From: JBCBGF01 sp038526915
GTDB taxonomy: Bacteria > Pseudomonadota > Alphaproteobacteria > Rhodobacterales > Rhodobacteraceae
Length of the DNA: 64,000 nucleotides
Direction of reading: 5' to 3'
NCBI GenBank assembly: GCA_038526915.1
Contig: JBCBGF010000002.1
Location: 372,001-436,000, forward strand
The notes under the pieces were generated by a model. That model did no database searches. It was not told the DNA's origin and saw only the letters and a program-made list of their open reading frames with translations. Below are positions 61,934 to 64,000 of the stretch, piece after piece. Every line of letters starts with the position of its first letter. Within the stretch, counting starts at the first letter, position 1. Position numbers and translations under genes: made by a program.

Positions 61934-63183
61934 AGATGATGGATCTCGACGAACGCGCGCGCGAAATCCTGCGGGGCAATGACCGCGGCGGGTATACCAT
62001 CCCGACGCGCGGTCTTTACCCCTACCAGTGGAACTGGGACTCTGCATTCGCGGCCTGGGGGTTTTCCACCTTCAACATCGACCGCGCCTGGACCGAGCTT
62101 GAGCGTCTGTTTTCGGCGCAATGGGATACCGGCATGGTGCCCCACATCGTTTTCTGGAAACCCGATCCCGGTTATTTCCCGGGTCCCGACGTCTGGGGCA
62201 CAAACCGCACTCCCGCAAGCTCCGGCATCAGCCAACCGCCCGTTGCCGCAATCCTCGCCCGCAAGATCTATGAGGCTGACCCCCAGGCCGGAGAGGCTCG
62301 CCTGCGCGCGCTTTATCCCAAGTTTCTGGCCTGGCACCGCTGGTGGCACGATCACCGCTCGGCCTCTGGTGTGGCGGCGATCACGCACCCGTGGGAATCG
62401 GGTCGCGACAATTGCGCGGACTGGGATCCGGGCATGGCGAATGTCGACGGTTCTGGCGTTGGCGACTACACGCGGCGCGATACGGGGCATGTGGATGCAT
62501 CGATGCGCCCCTCGAAAGAGGATTACGACCGCTACCTCGCAATTCTCCAATTCGGCCGGGCCTGCGCCTGGGACCAGGACGAGATCGTCGCGAATGGCCC
62601 CTTCTACATGGCCGACCCCGCAATGACATTCATCCTGATCCGTGCGCACCGTGACCTTGCCGCCATCGGACGGATCTTCGGTGAGGATGTCGCCGAGGTC
62701 GAGGGTTGGGCCGACGCCCTGGTGGCCGGCCTGCCGCAGATCTGGGACCCCGAGATCGGCGCCTATGACGCGCGAGACTTGCGCACAGGCACGTTTGCCG
62801 GATGTCTGGGCTCCGGCGCCTATCTCGCCTGGTTGGCAGGGATCGAACATCCTGAAATGGAGGCACGTCTGACCGCCGTATGGGACGGCGTCCGCTTTGG
62901 TATTCCCTCAAACGATCCAGCGGCCCAGAACTTCAACCCCAGGCGGTACTGGCGCGGTCCCACATGGCCGGTGGTCAATTCCCTGATTGCAATGGGCTTT
63001 GCCGATTCCGGGCGCACAGCCGAGGAAGCACGGCTTCGTCAAGAAACGGTGGACCTGATCGAGGCAGGCGGCTTTTTCGAATACTTCGATCCAATCGACG
63101 GCACGCCCTGCGGCGGCGATCATTTCACATGGACAGCGGCGATCTGGCTTGCCTGGGCCAGCCCAACCGCTGTGGGAGGCTGA
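61930..63183 (+). CDS. GH63-like glycoside hydrolase (MGH1 type)
   Basis: A 417-residue (alpha/alpha)6-barrel hydrolase resembling GH63 mannosylglycerate/glucosylglycerate hydrolases. Key text is GLYPYQWNWDSAFAAWGF near residue 27 with the catalytic-region Asp, MVPHIVFW near 69, THPWESGRDNCADWDP near 154, RRYWRGPTWPVVNSLIAMGF near 338 and GGFFEYFDPIDGTPCGGDHFTWTAA near 377, ending the fold. No signal peptide is seen, so it acts in the cytoplasm on an imported glycoside. It overlaps the permease stop as ATGA and sits before the ATPase gene, which implies it cleaves the transported substrate. Confidence 0.82.
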   Translation: MKMMDLDERAREILRGNDRGGYTIPTRGLYPYQWNWDSAFAAWGFSTFNIDRAWTELERLFSAQWDTGMVPHIVFWKPDPGYFPGPDVWGTNRTPASSGISQPPVAAILARKIYEADPQAGEARLRALYPKFLAWHRWWHDHRSASGVAAITHPWESGRDNCADWDPGMANVDGSGVGDYTRRDTGHVDASMRPSKEDYDRYLAILQFGRACAWDQDEIVANGPFYMADPAMTFILIRAHRDLAAIGRIFGEDVAEVEGWADALVAGLPQIWDPEIGAYDARDLRTGTFAGCLGSGAYLAWLAGIEHPEMEARLTAVWDGVRFGIPSNDPAAQNFNPRRYWRGPTWPVVNSLIAMGFADSGRTAEEARLRQETVDLIEAGGFFEYFDPIDGTPCGGDHFTWTAAIWLAWASPTAVGG

Positions 63184-63186
63184 ACC

Positions 63187-64000
63187 ATGGGCGCGATTTC
63201 CCTCAACAAGGTCGAAAAGTGGTTTGGCGACGTCCAGGTCATCAAAGGGATCGACCTGACGATCGGTGACGGTGAGTTTGTCGTCTTCGTTGGGCCGTCG
63301 GGCTGCGGAAAGTCAACGCTGTTGCGGATGATCGGCGGGCTCGAAGACATCAGCCGCGGGACGTTGACCGTGGATGGCCGCGACGCGACAGCCGAGCCGC
63401 CCTCCAAGCGGGGCCTTGCCATGGTGTTCCAGTCCTACGCGCTCTACCCGCACATGTCGGTTCGCGACAACATGGGATTTCCGTTGAAAACCGCAGGCGC
63501 CCCGCAATCCGAGATCGCGAAAAAGGTGAAGGATGCGGCCGAGGTACTGAAGTTAGAGCCCTACCTCGACCGACGCCCCAAAGACCTCTCCGGCGGCCAG
63601 CGCCAGCGCGTGGCAATCGGCCGCTGCATCGTGCGTGACCCGACAGCGTTCCTATTCGATGAGCCGCTGTCCAACCTCGATGCGGCCCTGCGCGTGGAGA
63701 TGCGCTACGAGATCGCCAAGCTACACCAACGCCTTGGCGCAACAATGATCTACGTCACCCACGACCAGGTCGAAGCAATGACTCTGGCCGACAGGATCGT
63801 CGTGTTGGAGTTCGGCAAGATCGCCCAGGTCGGCAGTCCGCGCGAGCTTTATGAGAAACCCGCCAATCTGTTCGTGGCCCAGTTCATCGGCAGCCCCAAA
63901 ATGAACATCCTGACCTGCGACACGGCAGATGGCCGCTACACACTACGCGGCGCCCGCGGGGGCGCCTATTCGGGTGGTCATGGTGCCGTGCAGGTTGGCG
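63187..64000 (+). CDS. Sugar ABC transporter ATPase (MsmK type), partial
   Basis: The 5' part of a gene that runs off the window; 271 codons are visible. Walker A is VGPSGCGKSTLLR near residue 36, Q-loop AMVFQSYALYPHMSV, signature LSGGQRQRVAIGRC near 134, Walker B AFLFDEPLSNLDAALR and H-loop VTHDQVEAMTLADR. The start of the C-terminal regulatory domain is present (GSPKMNILTCDT). It starts 3 bp after the hydrolase stop and completes the transporter at 58049-61933. Confidence 0.95.
   Translation, partial: MGAISLNKVEKWFGDVQVIKGIDLTIGDGEFVVFVGPSGCGKSTLLRMIGGLEDISRGTLTVDGRDATAEPPSKRGLAMVFQSYALYPHMSVRDNMGFPLKTAGAPQSEIAKKVKDAAEVLKLEPYLDRRPKDLSGGQRQRVAIGRCIVRDPTAFLFDEPLSNLDAALRVEMRYEIAKLHQRLGATMIYVTHDQVEAMTLADRIVVLEFGKIAQVGSPRELYEKPANLFVAQFIGSPKMNILTCDTADGRYTLRGARGGAYSGGHGAVQVG

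Overview
The window is high-GC, densely packed bacterial chromosome. Protein families and gene order point to an alphaproteobacterium of the order Rhodobacterales, probably a marine Roseobacter-type organism. Supporting signs are the dgt/argS/SPOR/nagZ/scpA/scpB block, a complete Na+-NQR operon, many solute ABC transporters, a perfect Irr-type iron control element and a Rhodobacterales-style intergenic repeat. This placement is inferred from families and motifs, not from a database search. I saw no prophage, insertion sequence, rRNA operon or CRISPR array.

1-18 kb is mostly housekeeping. It starts with an SDR fragment and a small basic protein. The minus-strand run scpB-scpA-nagZ-SPOR-argS covers chromosome condensation, wall recycling, division-associated SPOR protein and arginyl-tRNA synthetase. 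Then come a methyltransferase, dgt, sufE, a lipoprotein, kptA, rnd, purM-purN, a CAU-anticodon tRNA, an FAH-family hydrolase, a membrane alpha/beta hydrolase, an EnvZ-like histidine kinase, a metallo-beta-lactamase-fold hydrolase and tRNA-Asn.

17-20.3 kb is a compact iron island. It holds dps behind a perfect TTTAGAA-N3-TTCTAAA palindrome, a translationally coupled minus-strand set (a 49-residue ORF, hemP and a 164-residue protein), and an iron-transport binding protein with a strong terminator. Two small conserved-looking genes follow.

21.6-29.8 kb encodes the sodium-pumping NADH:quinone oxidoreductase (nqrABCDEF, minus strand). The flavin transferase apbE and the assembly factor nqrM are divergent from it, followed by a small membrane protein and a CBS-domain protein. 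29.8-35.6 kb is a BMP-type nucleoside/nucleobase ABC transporter coupled to a cytosine-deaminase-like amidohydrolase.

35.8-47.1 kb is the most intriguing block. A divergent locus pairs a sugar ABC transporter, an argininosuccinate-lyase paralogue and a PfkB kinase on the minus strand with a ROK regulator, a large PIG-L deacetylase fusion and an EamA exporter on the plus strand. It reads as an uncharacterised catabolic pathway for a sugar conjugate.

47.1-52.4 kb holds oxyR/katG peroxide defence and a solitary molybdopterin oxidoreductase. 52.6-54.8 kb is a PadR/HAAS/lipoprotein-glycosidase locus with two matched operators bracketing a promoter. 55.2-57.9 kb pairs a CPA2 antiporter with a tandem universal stress protein. 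58-64 kb is a second sugar ABC system in which a GH63-like hydrolase sits between the permeases and the ATPase, and one permease carries an unusual DUF11-like insertion. The last gene runs off the window.
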